The notes under the pieces: generated by a model
What the model was told of the DNA's origin: nothing
The model's input: the letters and a program-made list of their open reading frames with translations, nothing else
The model's database searches: none
Shown: piece after piece, positions 10,773-22,698 of the stretch
Numbering within the stretch: position 1 is the first letter of the stretch
How the letters are laid out: the number at the start of each line of letters is the position of its first letter
Position numbers and translations under genes: made by a program
Source: Poronia punctata
Taxonomy: Eukaryota; Ascomycota; Sordariomycetes; Xylariales; Xylariaceae
Assembly (NCBI GenBank): GCA_022579005.1
Contig: MU401466.1
Span: 276,395-340,394, forward strand
Direction: 5' to 3'
DNA: 64,000 bases

Positions 10773-12855
10773 ATGGAACGCCGGGACTGTGTTGTCGTTG
10801 GTGCTGGTGAGTCAGACACCGTTGTTGTTGTTTTTTTCTTCTTTTCGACTATCCGCCAGTGGCCGCCAGTAGCGCGACGCCGACATTGACTGTCGTAAAT
10901 GGCCATGCTGACTCTTCCATAGGATGGTATGGTTTAGCCGCAGCGCGGCAATTCCACCATACACATCCCAATTCTTCCCTGGCCGTTTACGACAGTCAAT
11001 CGTCGTTAGGCGGCACTTGGGCTGAAGAGCGTTTGTACCCCGGGCTCAAAAGCAATAATCTACTGGGGACATATGAATATCCCGATTTCCCCATGAGCCC
11101 CGACAAGTTCGGCGTAAAACCCGGCCAGCACATACCGGCAGAAACCATCCACCGTTATCTCAAAGCTTATGCAGAACATAACAACATCGACCAGTTGATC
11201 CATCTGAATACCAAGGTCGTGACGGCAGAGCATCAGGATGTCGGTACAGGCGGCTGGGTCTTGACGCTTGCAAATTCCGACCAGGCCCAAGGAGAGACTA
11301 GGAAAGTCTTTGCACACCGTCTCATCCTAGCTACGGGGTTGACATCGGAGCCCCTCTTACCTCGTTTCGAAGGACACGAGGTATTCGGTGGCAGAATCTT
11401 CCACACAAAGTATTTCAAGCAGAACAGCGACACCTTGGACACGGCAAAAGCCGTCACAGTGTTTGGGGCAAGCAAGTCCTCTTGGGACGCGGTATATGCC
11501 TATGCTACCTCCGGCGTCAAGGTGAACTGGGTAATTCGTTGTAGGTGCTTTTTCCCTCACCGTGCGCTCCACTCCTGAGTCTTGACTAAAGTTACCCGTC
11601 ACTCATTCCGAACTGACACTCTTTTCAAGCTAGCGGCCGCGGCCCGTGTTGGATGGCACCGCCCTTTGTGACGCCATTAAAGAAATGGATTGAGAAACTA
11701 GCCCGTTTGTTCATCCCGCCCTTCCCCCGAGCTCTGACTCAACCTGACACAGCCATACCAGATCTGCGACCCTTGACTTGGTTCAGTCCCTGCATTTGGG
11801 GCGATGTCGACGGCTATTCCCGCATTCGGAAGTTCTATCATGGCACCGCCGTCGGACGCTGCATCGTCGACGGCTTCTGGAAGGCCCTCGGCGGCGACGT
11901 GTTGACCCTGAACAAATATGACGAGCACCCTGACACGGCCAAGCTAAAACCTTGGACAGAGCCAATGTTCACTGGCGCAAGCTTCAGCCTCCTCAACTAC
12001 GACCAAGATATACTGGCACTGGTGCGCAGCGACATGGTCAACGTACACATTGGCGACATCGACCACCTGAGCCAGGGAAAGGTACACTTAACAGACGGGC
12101 TTTCGTTCGACTCGGACGTGATCCTTGCCAACACGGGTTGGAAACACGTCCCAGCCATCAAGCTACTACCCGAGGGTATCGAGAGAGAGCTGGGGATGCC
12201 TCATCATTGGGAGAAGCCAGGTTATGCCCCAACCGCCGATCTCGCCAATCGGCACGACCTGGTGGCGCAGGCAGATGAAGAAATCCTGCGTCGATTTCCC
12301 CGCCTCAAGCGCCAGCCTGTCTGGAATAAGAACTATAAGCCTCTTGCCAGCAAAGGAATCGGTGCTGAGGATGATGGCACCTCGTACACACCGTTAACAC
12401 CGTACATGTTGTACCACTTTCTCGTACCAGCTTCACCACGTTTCTTGCGTTACCGAGATACCGCCTTCACCGGTGTCATGTCAAACTTTAGCAACTCCAT
12501 TACGGCACACGTCAGCGGCTTGTGGATTAGCGCCTATTTCATGGATCAACTCGACGTCGACCCCGCCGATGCCCTCTGCGATGAGGTCGCTCTACGAAAG
12601 CTGCAGTACGAGACGGTGTTGTTTAATCGCTGGGGGAAGTGGCGATACCCGACAGACTGGGGCAACAAGAATCCAAACTTCATCTTCGATGCGGTGCCGT
12701 ACCTCGACTTGTTGATGCGCGATCTCGGACTGAACCAGTACCGTAAGAAGAACTGGCTGGCCGAATTGACGGATCCATATGGTGCCGAGGACTATAGGGA
12801 TATAAACCACGAGTGGGTTATGAAGCAGATCGCCAAGAAAGCCGTGGACGATTGA
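10773..12855 (+). CDS. Flavin-containing monooxygenase (FMO type)
   Basis: This FAD- and NADPH-dependent monooxygenase inserts one oxygen into a soft nucleophile or carbonyl; the substrate is unknown. Exons 10773-10806, 10923-11540 and 11630-12855 give 625 residues. The FAD motif GAGWYG (residues 10-15) is split by the first intron. It is followed by a GGTW segment typical of FMO/Baeyer-Villiger enzymes. The fingerprint FxGxxxHxxxF is present at 166-176 (FGGRIFHTKYF), ending in Phe like FMO/N-monooxygenases and lacking the WP of classical Baeyer-Villiger enzymes. A second nucleotide-binding loop (FGASKSS) starts at residue 192. SGRGP before WMAPPFVTPL follows the second splice. The ATG in intron 1 is not the start because it would lose the FAD glycines. 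Confidence 0.88.
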
Positions 12856-13296
12856 ATATTCGATATGCATTGCAGCGTAGCGAATGGCAGGCAGGGCGAC
12901 GAGTTGACGACGTGACGACTTGAGGGCGGAAAAGTTCAAAAGAGGGGGTTATTTGATTTTATGTTTATTAAAAAACCGCCATGTCCATAACTGGTGTCTG
13001 AAAATTACGCGTTTGGCGGGGGTTGACCTTTTATGACAATCGTAGGAAGCTGGATTAACCTACGTGTATAAATTACATTGATTACATTTGGACTCGCTGC
13101 GTATCCAACCACGGAGGTGTGGCATTAAAAACAAAAGTGAAAAGAAACCATACAACGAGAGAGGGGTATATGGAAGACATAATACGAGCAAAAACAGAAT
13201 CTTAGAATAAGTAGAAATCCTCAACATTTTGCAACCTAGAAAATCCGGACCTTTTATAGTGAGTAGGCCAGTTGGGCTGTTACAGATGTCATCATG
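12856..13296. other. Convergent intergenic region
   Basis: The monooxygenase gene and the multidomain patatin gene end towards each other here. The sequence is moderately A/T-rich with no supported gene. It presumably holds both 3' untranslated regions. Confidence 0.5.
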
Positions 13297-16200
13297 TCAT
13301 CCTTCAAGCTCGGGGATATCATGCACACGATATTTCGGTTCAGGCGACAACTTCTCGAAAGAATCGCGGCTGTTAGAAGGGCTACCCGGTGTGTCTAGAT
13401 CGTTGTTGTCGTCGCTGGCATTATTGTCCTTGCGTTTGATCGTGGATCGCGTTGTCATGGGTATCGCTACAAGTTATTGGAGACGAGCTGTTAGACTGTG
13501 TGTCTACCTGTGGCATGCATACCCCCTCCTTTATTTATCTCGACCTATAGGAAAACTTACCAGACTGATGCACGCAATCCCCTTCTTCGGCCATAAGCCG
13601 CCGCGGAAATCCGCTTATGGGCAAGGCGTGCACACCGCTCGGATACGGATTGCTTTGTAGACAGAGAGATATCTTCACCTTCGAGTCTTCGGACGAGGCG
13701 TTGATGCGGATCTGATCCAGTTGGAAAGTGCCTTGGAGATGCATGTCTTGGAGGACGGTGTCTGTCAGGATGATTTGGCGGACGGGCCCCTATTCATGCG
13801 AGTGTAAGTAATGTAATCCATAGAAATAAAGCAGGGATGTAGGGGAGATCGGGAGGAGAGACCCACGACTGCGCTGTCTTCGTCTTCTTCTTCTAACAGG
13901 AAGTAGGGCTCGAAATCGCCGTCGAGCAAGGATATCAGGAACCAGGCCAGAGCCTTGATTTCGGGGGAGTAGGGTCTGAATCTACAGAATATGGAGCCTA
14001 GAAGATTTGGATTTAGCCAGTACATTGGAGATAATACCTCTGTGCTGTGCGGGAGCCTCGCGCCGTAACATATCGGTGAGAGAGAGAGAGAAAGACTGAA
14101 GGGGGGGGTTGAGATCATACCCGTACATGTGAGGCCTGAAGCCTTCTGCTTAACACTAGCCGCATCTTTTTCAAAGAAAAACGTGCTTGCGACAAGTCTA
14201 TGCGCTATCTCGACCAGCTCGGTGGGGCTGGCTCGAAGCACTTCCAGTACCTCATATTCTAAATCGTCGAGTTTGGAAACTTCGTCGAAGCGAGGAAGCT
14301 TGGAGATCAGCTCGGGGCTAATACGTCGGTATCGCGGGCGATTTGATGCTGCCTGGGTTTTGAGAAAACGGTTCCATTTTCGATCGCTTAGGCTGGCCAG
14401 GTCGGTTTGTCCCGAAATGGGGTTGTTGAAGGATAATAGCATGGGCGCTTGCGGGTTGCGGATTATGTAGGCGCTGTTGGTGGGGGACTTTTGTGTGGCG
14501 TGCTGACTGTCTATAGATGGGAACCGGCGCTTGTAGTTTCCCATTCCGCCCCGGCCTTGTCGGATTACGGCGGATGGGGCTTGTGTTGGGGCGACAGATG
14601 AGTGGGTTGAGCTTTTGGGGGATGAGGGGCCGGGATCGGGATTCGGATCGGGTTTTATGGTGCGACCCGCGCCGATCGAGAGCACCAGATCCGGCGGGGC
14701 GTCCGGGCTGATTGACTGTGCTTCCAGATGAGCGATAGTTATTGGGTTCATGCATCTAGTGCCGCCGTTGGCATATTCGTGCATGGTTTCGGGCTTTTTA
14801 TATGGTGTGAATAGGGGGGCTGTCGCTGTTGTCGCTCGGGCACTGGAGGGGCATGATGTTAGTAAGTGTTGCATAATATTTGGGTCAAAGGGGGTGTGAT
14901 TACGCTTCCCATGCTCGTATCTCCTTGTTCGGAGAATCGGATCGGATGAATAGATAGGGTGTCCCTACTAATACTGGTCAGGTCAGATGGACTTGTAGAG
15001 AATAGGTAGTCATAGGGGCACATACGTCTATCCGCTGGATCAGCCCGGTTATAATTCGCAAAAACGACATCTTGACGACCTGAAGCCGTCGTGGCTGTGA
15101 CAGCAACCTTGTTCGAGGCCGTAGCCCAGCTTCGATGAGACGTAGCTCCGAAAAGGGGTTGCTCGGATAAGTAGCGACGTAAAGAACTCTCGAGGGGCTG
15201 GTGTTTGTATAGACTCTTGTGGTATAAAGTCGACAAGGCGCCGGATAGTGGGACTTTGGATAATCCCCGTGGGATGTAGGCTTCGTGACATAAGTCCTTG
15301 AATTTGGATATTGCTGAGCTGACGGGCCACTTCTTTACGCCCAAGGCGATGGCAATTATGCCGCCAAAGCTGAGTTGAGCGTTAGTATCAACTTCGTCAT
15401 AGAGGAGCAGAGGTTTGGGATTGTTTGGATGTGGGTACTTGAACTTACTCGGTCCCGACAATCAAGTCGAAGAATAGCTGGATCGGCAGGTCGGCGCCTA
15501 GGATCTTCTCGATTTCTCCGAGGACGTGAAGTTGGATGATGCCGCGGATCCCGCATCTTGTATTATTCCGACAAAAGTCAGTTTGACCAAACCGAATTCC
15601 GTCAGTGGGGGGGATCGTGCATACCCGTCTAGACATAACGTTCGCACGCCAGCATATCGCGGTCTCGTCATGATAACCCATGGCGGGCTCGCAATGATAT
15701 CTCGAACGTGGATAGGACACCTACTAATCTCTATGGTTGTTTTCGACGTCCTGGTTCCGTACGTCTCGACGCACGGAAGACACAGCACATGGCCGCACGG
15801 CAGCGCGCACTCCGGCAGCTCTCTCAAGCAACACAGACAAGAGGAATAACTGATAAAGTTCAGTGCGGAGCCTAGATAGTTTGAATATAGCTCGTTCAAG
15901 CGCTCTTGGTGAAGCAGAGCGGCGATTTGTAACTCGGATCTGTCGGGAAACTCGCGGGCTAGCCGTAAACTGGCCGACTGTACCTGCACCAGACTCGTCC
16001 GTATAAGATGTTCCCATACGGGCTGGAAGGTAGCGACGTTAAAGTTGGACTCGTAATCGCCATGGCCGATGATTTTGCCTTGTTTGTTTTGATGGCCTTT
16101 GGGATTATGACCTGACTTCACGTTGCGGCATTGGCCGAACTCGCCGTGAGATGGGTTGTTGTAACTGCAGGGCAAATACAGCTCTGCAAAGGTTTGCAGT

Positions 16201-18351
16201 GCACCGATGCATGATTTAGCGTATCGATCATCAAGTAGTCGGCTTATGGTTCCTGTTGTTTCCACGTCGTGCGATATGTTTAGTCTTACAGGATAGAGGA
16301 ATTACTAGTCATACAGAAGAAGAGCGTCTTCAAGGTAGGCTCACCTGGTAGCTTTTGTCGGACTGCATCGAGCATCACGCAAGATGCGATCATGGGCCCC
16401 ATAGCGCGGAATATCTGCTCGGCATCGTTATGCAAAAGGGGATGAGCAGGGCTATCTTTTACTAGCAATGCGAGATTTAAGATGTTGCCTTCAAAGTTTC
16501 GCGATACGGGGCTATGACGGAGCATCTCCTTGACGAAATCGAACGGCGTATTCAGATCTCGCGCGAAGTGATCATAGGCTGCCTGTAGGTAGAATTGGAG
16601 TTTCTCTGTGTTGGCTAACATGCGCATCTGTTTCTTCCTTGCGTGAGCTGCGGCGCATCGATCTCTTATCAGATCGGATAATTTGCCGGCTTGCTCATTC
16701 ATCAACACTGGGGAATGTCAGTCAGTACCTATCTTAAGCTTGTTTTCGGTCTGCTCCCAATCCTTAGGGCTGTGCATGGGAGTCGGACGGACATACTATA
16801 TGACCCCTTATAAGGTATCCTGACCACGTTGATCGACGCGTAATAACACTCCAAGAGTTCCTTGGTGGTATTGAGACGCCTCCCTCGCTGCCGCCATGTC
16901 TGGGCATAGTGCTGGAGAAATGGTTCTCGACGGACGGCGTCACTAATATCAGCCATAAGCATCTGTGTCGCTTTGTTCACGTCCCACTCCTTCTCATCCA
17001 CATTGGTGTCGGTGGCATTGAGCACGATGATGGCGTGCGGGAGCACCGGTTGATTGATAGACTTGTCGATCGAGGCAGCACCCCATTTGATCAGCCTGTG
17101 CAATACCGTGGACTCGAACGAACGGGGATTCCTCAGCACAAAGACTACAACATCGCTGAAAGTGTAAAGAATGCGCGGATACAGCTGGCCGACGGCGAAT
17201 TCGCGCTTCTGCGCCTGCGGCGTTTCTGCCCATTCGATCCTTCTCGACGCCGAGAACCGTCGATCACGGCTAGCTTTGGAATGCTGCGAGGCCGCCGAGT
17301 CTTGCGCTTGTCCTTCTGCTGGCTCCGAATGTGTCGCTCGTCTCAACTGTTTCGGCGCACCTTCGCCGCCGCTAAGACCTTCGCAGTCTACGTAGAGCAG
17401 GGGGCTGGTGTCGTACAAGCTCGACGGGTCGGCGTAGAGATGCACGTCTCCGGTAGTCGAGATCCGATCCTGATTAGACGATGTGACAGGTGAGAAATAC
17501 TTGGACCCGTGAGGTGACGCCAAATCCTGGCGGTCGATAAGCAGCTTGATCAACGTGCTTTTGCCGGCACCTTTAAAGCCATGTCAGCACGACTTGTTCA
17601 ATCGGTCGTCTAAATAAAGTAAGGGGAAAAGATACCAGTCTCTCCTATGAACGATGCCAATTGAGGATACCGATCGCCAACCTCTTCGGTTTGGGTTTCC
17701 GCCATGATGGCGGCAAAACGGCCATAGTCGTACAACTGGGGGTGGTTCGAGGCATCGCGACCGAAACCAAACCACGTGGTGTCTTGGTCCTCGAGAAGCT
17801 CGGCTTCGTGTTCCTCCTCTGTGCGGGTCGGCTCCAAGATCTGACGGAGCCGGTGTACGACGAGAGGATCAGCCTTTTCATGTGGCTTGCCATTCCTACA
17901 GACCAAAAAGAAACGCGGTTAGTCGACCAGTTGGACTAAAGCAGCAGGTGCGTTCATTATTTTGACATTATTCATATTGAGATCTCATTCGCGGGAAGGA
18001 GCAGTGGTGATACAGTGGGACACGGAAGGACACAGCGGGACACAGCAGAAGAAGGGGCAGCGGCGATTCTCCACCATTCCGACACCTGATTCATCAACTA
18101 AAAGCGCTCAGTGCCCGCGAGTTTTCCCCATCGATGTCGTGAGAAATGCAATTTGCATGTGCATGTTCATGATGAGGCTATACTAACCATCCGACAGCAC
18201 CGGGCAGGTGCAATATCCATTTAGACCAACATGTGTCGCAAAAGGCCAGATTATTGCATTGGATGCAAGTGAAAGTGCTCTCGGCAGTTGTTGCGCAAGT
18301 CTGACATGGTTGCAACAGTGGAAGCGTAGGATCACCGGCGGCGACGGCCAT
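13297..18351 (-). CDS. Multidomain protein: B-box-like zinc finger, GTPase-like P-loop domain, RING-like finger, patatin domain with replaced catalytic dyad
   Basis: I reconstruct 12 exons: 18351-18188, 17895-17636, 17570-16797, 16707-16345, 16252-15625, 15556-15449, 15369-15026, 14964-14904, 14842-14121, 13997-13867, 13789-13561, 13466-13297. They give 1317 residues with every junction in frame. Residues 16-48 hold a Cys/His cluster (C16, C19, C29, C32, C38, C41, H48) like a B-box. The P-loop GETGAGKST is at 139-147, DCEG at 203-206 and NATD at 326-329, as G1, G3 and G4 of a GTPase. A RING-like cluster runs from C659 to H702. The patatin oxyanion loop DGCGIRG is at 729-735. The nucleophile elbow reads GTDFG (764-768), with Asp where the catalytic Ser belongs, and the DGG motif reads NGG at 926. 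Fungal relatives are often labelled FabD/lysophospholipase-like. The enzyme is predicted to be inactive as a lipase; the role is unknown. Confidence 0.82.
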
Positions 18352-20276
18352 GGCGATCTGCCTCGAGCTCTAGCTCTAGCTCTAGCTCCAGGCTGGCAGA
18401 AGCTGTTAGGTAATGTAAATTGGATCTCAAATGCCGTTCGTTTCGCGCGCGGTGACACGGGGCTTACACGGCCGCCAAACGGAGAAGGTTTGGGTGAGGA
18501 CGGCCGGGCGCTAGGGAGGTTTCTCGTACGTAATTCCGGTAAGGGGGCGTGGGAGTGAGTCGAGGGAGATTCTGTGTTTCCCCGAATGGGTTGGGGCCTC
18601 GACCGTAGATCGATGACTATAGATTGACTACTCCTAGATACGTCTTCCATTCCGCTCTTCCCCTCCTTCGTCACTCGTTCCCTCAGGTTGCCGCCCCCTT
18701 TACTACATAATCTAATTACTCTGCGACGCCGCCCAGCCGCACATAGACCCTTTATCGACCTTGGTACTGTTGTGCCACTGAGTAATAATACCTTTACAGT
18801 ATGCGTTCGACATACTGGACTAGGCACGTCTAATGAAGAGCGAAGGGGCTCGAACGAGGACAGACAGGGATAGCGTAGCTTTCTGTGCGACACCGACGTG
18901 GAGACGCGGGCCTGAGGCTTGGGGGCGGCTGGAGACGGTTACTTCTGTCGGCTTCTACTTTTCTGGGGGTACTCTCATAATTCCCAGGAAAAAGTGTGGC
19001 ACATGATTGGTCGCGCCTTGGTTACATACGTCTAGGTAAGGTACCTAACCATACTACCATAGGTATCCGTCACGGTCACCGTCACGGCATACTAAAATTG
19101 GCCAAACCGCGAGGACCTCCTTATCTTCGGCTTCGCAAATGGAAGTATGTTCGCAGCCGTTGCCTGTTCATCTGCACTGCAATGTTATCTCTAATCTTGA
19201 TCGGAGGATCTGGCCCGTGCCGACGATCCCGTGTGCGTCACTGTAGGTATGTCCAAGGATTGCAGATGCTATGCTGTGCAGCTGAGTACATACTCGTATG
19301 CGCACACTGAAGGGATCGATGCTTGGACGTCTAGACCAAATCAGAGAGTCTTTTGGTCATAGAACATAGGCAATTGCCGATTGGGGTATATCGGGGGGAA
19401 ATTAATACGTGCAATCCTTCAAACAGACATTTGTAAGTGTAAGTTATTGGGAACCGGACGTTTTCCTGGGGGTCTGTTGATAGCCGTTCGAAGCATTACT
19501 GGTCTTTCTTGGCGGTCATGTTCTTATCTATGCGCTAGTACGTAATAGGTTAGCCTACTCTCAAACTCTATTCAAAATCTCTTATAAAAAGACGTTTTAC
19601 TCTGTTCAACAAGGGAGAACCCCAACGGGCGGTATAGCCGGGTTTCTATATTAATGGCCGACTGAGAAGGCCGTTACCTGCGTTGTAAACCAAAAGTACG
19701 GATACTGTAGCGAACCTCGGGATGTGGTTTAAGAGTGACAAGACACACTTAGGGGGTACCTAGGAAGAGAGATGGGCAATGTACTCGTATGTGACTGCCG
19801 GCTTCGTAAGTGGCGTAGGCTGTCGTTGAAGGTAATATGTCAGGTTGTAAAGGGTGTGTACAAATGCTGGTTTCACATTCTTCCCCCTTGCTTGGACAGT
19901 ATTTCTCCTTCTTCCTTCTCTCCTCTTGAGAACACTCAAACTTGCATTCAAAAGAATGTAACATCGCTTCCATTGTAGTATATGTAGTAATTACTCTATC
20001 ATGTTTGACCAAATAAGTTACGGTACACCTGGTTGAAACGGGTAACAAACAAATATATCCGATGAACTACAGAATGTTAGGAGGTAGGTACTTAGGTAGC
20101 GGAATTCTCCGCTGTGGACCAGAACAGAGCGGTTACCCTAGGTTGTACTTGTAGTCTGGGAACACCTAGATCTGTCTTATCAATCTCATCTAATCAGATT
20201 CAATTACACGTGGTATTGTTGGCATATTATATTGACCATTATACTAATATCGGTATCTGTATCTGTAGATTCTGCT
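18352..20276. other. Intergenic region upstream of the multidomain gene
   Basis: Directly upstream of the multidomain start lies a short (AGCTCT)n-like run at about 18364-18391, probably in the 5' leader. The rest is the promoter side of that gene and the 3' side of the peptidase gene. Open frames at 18208-18558, 18996-19310 and 19749-20048 show no domain. TACTCGTA occurs at 19291 and 19782. Confidence 0.45.
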
Positions 20277-22698
20277 CTACTGATGAACAACGCCGTCCTG
20301 AATAAGCTCCTCGTCAAGCCCAACCCAGTATCTAATCCAGTTGAAGATGGCAGAATGCCACAGATGGCTATTATGCCGATTCTGAACCCAATGATTCTCG
20401 TCAGGGAAATGCAGGAAACGACTAGGCACCCCACGGCTCTGCAGGATATTGAACATCTGGATACCCTCGCTCGAGGGGACGCGGAAGTCCAGGTCGCTGT
20501 GGATGATGAGCTCGGGCGTTTCGAAGTGTCGCGCGTTTCGCAAAGGGCTCCACCGCTCGTAGTTCTCTGGCTGGTCCCAGATCGTGCCGTTGAAATCGTG
20601 CTGGATAAAGTATAACTCGTCCGTCTGGTAAGAGCCTGATGTATCGGTCTTGCCGTCGTGGCAGAAGAGGGCTTTGAATTCGCGGCCTAAGGGTTGGCCT
20701 TGCACCCAGTTCGTCATGTAGCACCCGTAGCTGGCCCCGCCGGCTACGGCGCGGTCTGTATCGACGTAGGGAACGTTTTCTTTTAGGTGGGTGAATACGC
20801 TAACGAGATCGGTGTAGGGTGTGCCGCCCCAGTTGGCCTGGATTTTGTCTGTGAATGCCTGGCCGTAACCGGGTGTTCCGGTGAACTGTGTCGCTGTGAC
20901 GACGAAGCCTTGCTCGGACCAGAGACGCAGGTTCCAGCGCGTGCTCCAGTTATCGCCTTGGGAGGTCTGCGGACCGCCGTGGATGATGAACGCGAGCGGG
21001 TATTTCTTCGTCGGGTCGAAGTTGGGCGGATAGAAAACAAAGGTCTGGATGTCGTCGCCGTCGCTGTTCTTGATCCAGAAGTTAGAGACATCCTTGGGAC
21101 CAAGGCCCTTGAGCTCGGGGTCGACTTCGTTGGCTGTGAAGAGGACCTTCTTATCCTTGCCGGGGGCCTGGGTGTAGAAGACACGGCTTGTCCAACTGGC
21201 TGCGGCAGAGACTAGAGCGTGTCCGTTGGGAAGAATGGCAAAGTCGGCAATAGCAGTTTCCGGACCCGTGAAGTTGGCCGGCACGAAGGATTTCTTGGAA
21301 TTGATGGGGACGGCGAACAGACGTGTAGAGGCGTGTAGTTCGGATGCGAGCCAGATTTCACGTCCATTGGGAGTCCATTGGAGCGTTGAGGGGCTCGAGT
21401 CCCAGTTGTCGGCGAGGGTAGACACCTTGGATTTCAAGCCGCCGTTGATATCCGCGACGTACAACTTAAAGCGGTCAGACTCGTAGTCGTTGCCATCCTG
21501 TTGGAGGTACGCGAGCTTCTTGCCGTCGGGGGACCAGTGGGGAGAGGCGCTAGCACCCTGAGCTGCCTTGGGGGCGGTCGAGCCCGGACCGTTGACCTGT
21601 ACAGCCACCTTGGAGCCATCTTGAGGCACTACGTATACGTAACTCGATGTGTAGTTTGCCTTGGGCAGCTCGGGTGCCTTGGTAACAAAGGCGAGATGTC
21701 GGCCATCGGGCGAGATGTCGTAGTCGCCTTGGTCACCAAAAGGCTGAACGGGTGTCTCGGGACGGGTGACGGGAGCGTCGATGCCCCATAGGAGATTCTT
21801 CAATTCCCCCTTGAATGGAGGGCACGAAGTCCCTGGCGTAGGCTTTGCGTGGGTTGGGTAGCCCTTGCATTTGGATAGCTTACCGCCGAAGACGGCGTAG
21901 CGTTCAGGACGAAGGTATGTATCCCAGTGACGGATGAAGTTGGCATCATAGAGCAAGCCGGAAGTCTTTGCTGGGACGACCAGGTCGGGGTTGTAGGCCT
22001 TCCCGTTGTCCCAGAAGGCAAGCGAGTTCACAACAAAATGGATGTCGCCCGATTTGGACTGGGCGGCTTTCAAGCCCTGGAAGGGGGCGTTTAGCGATGC
22101 GACAAGCGTCCTATTGACACCATGTTAGTGACCCACGGAAACGAGGGAAAGAGGAAAAGAGGAAAATGGAGAGATAGGGAGTTACGACATACGGAGAAAA
22201 CTCGTTTGCGCCGACATCAGCCGTGTATAAAGTCACGCCACCGGGAATCTCGTCATTGGTGCCATTGATATACAGGATGCTAGTGTCCTTGTCGCCGACC
22301 CAAACAACCTCGGAGACGGACGAGTCTAACGGAGCCAGTCTAATGTTGCCGGTGGCTACGTCCAAGATCTGCCAAGTTGTCGAGGCTTTGTCGGTATCCC
22401 AATCGTAGGTTGTGGATGTGAACAGGGCGATTTTCTAGACGCACATGTTAGCAACGAAGGCAAGCTATCAATAGCATAAGGGGCTCTACATACACCGCTC
22501 GGATTGACGTTTGCAGTGCTCCGTCGAGGGGCAACAAGCATTCCACTATAGCAAAATCTGTAAGTAAAAGCTCTCCACCGATTGTCTTATGGAATAGAAA
22601 AACTTGGACATAGAACTCATGACGTACTCGATGGTGAAAGCTTGGGCGAGTGGCCACAGAATGCCAGCGGCAAGGACTGCCACTTTTTTGAACGCCAT
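20277..22698 (-). CDS. Secreted dipeptidyl-peptidase V (S9C serine peptidase)
   Basis: This secreted serine exopeptidase removes dipeptides from oligopeptides outside the cell. Four exons (22698-22628, 22545-22494, 22434-22193, 22110-20277) give 732 residues, close to the usual length for fungal DPP5. The N-terminus is a signal peptide ending near LAQA (residues 17-20). Conserved family segments include APRRS, SSVSEVVWVG, IPGGV, SGDIHFV, ELPKAN and the propeller repeats SPDGRHLAF and SPDGKKLAYL. The catalytic triad is Ser582 in GGASYG, Asp663 in HSDLDFR and His695 in DENHW. NxT/S sequons are present, as expected for a secreted glycoprotein. The first donor (GTACGT) was chosen over a nearby GT because only it keeps frame into GMLVAPRRS. 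Confidence 0.93.

Noticed and set aside
10859..10922. An ATG within the first intron of the monooxygenase gene that opens a long frame.
   Set aside because: Starting there would replace the FAD-binding glycines with unrelated residues; the exon at 10773-10806 supplies them exactly.
18820..18870. A GTTCGAGCC-like word on the minus strand suggesting a tRNA T-loop.
   Set aside because: The flanking bases do not form a T-stem, and no acceptor, D or anticodon arm could be fitted.
18183..18893. A 236-codon minus-strand frame overlapping exon 1 of the multidomain gene.
   Set aside because: It is in a different frame from the zinc-finger exon and is low in complexity; the zinc-finger frame gives a clean Cys/His cluster and an in-frame splice.
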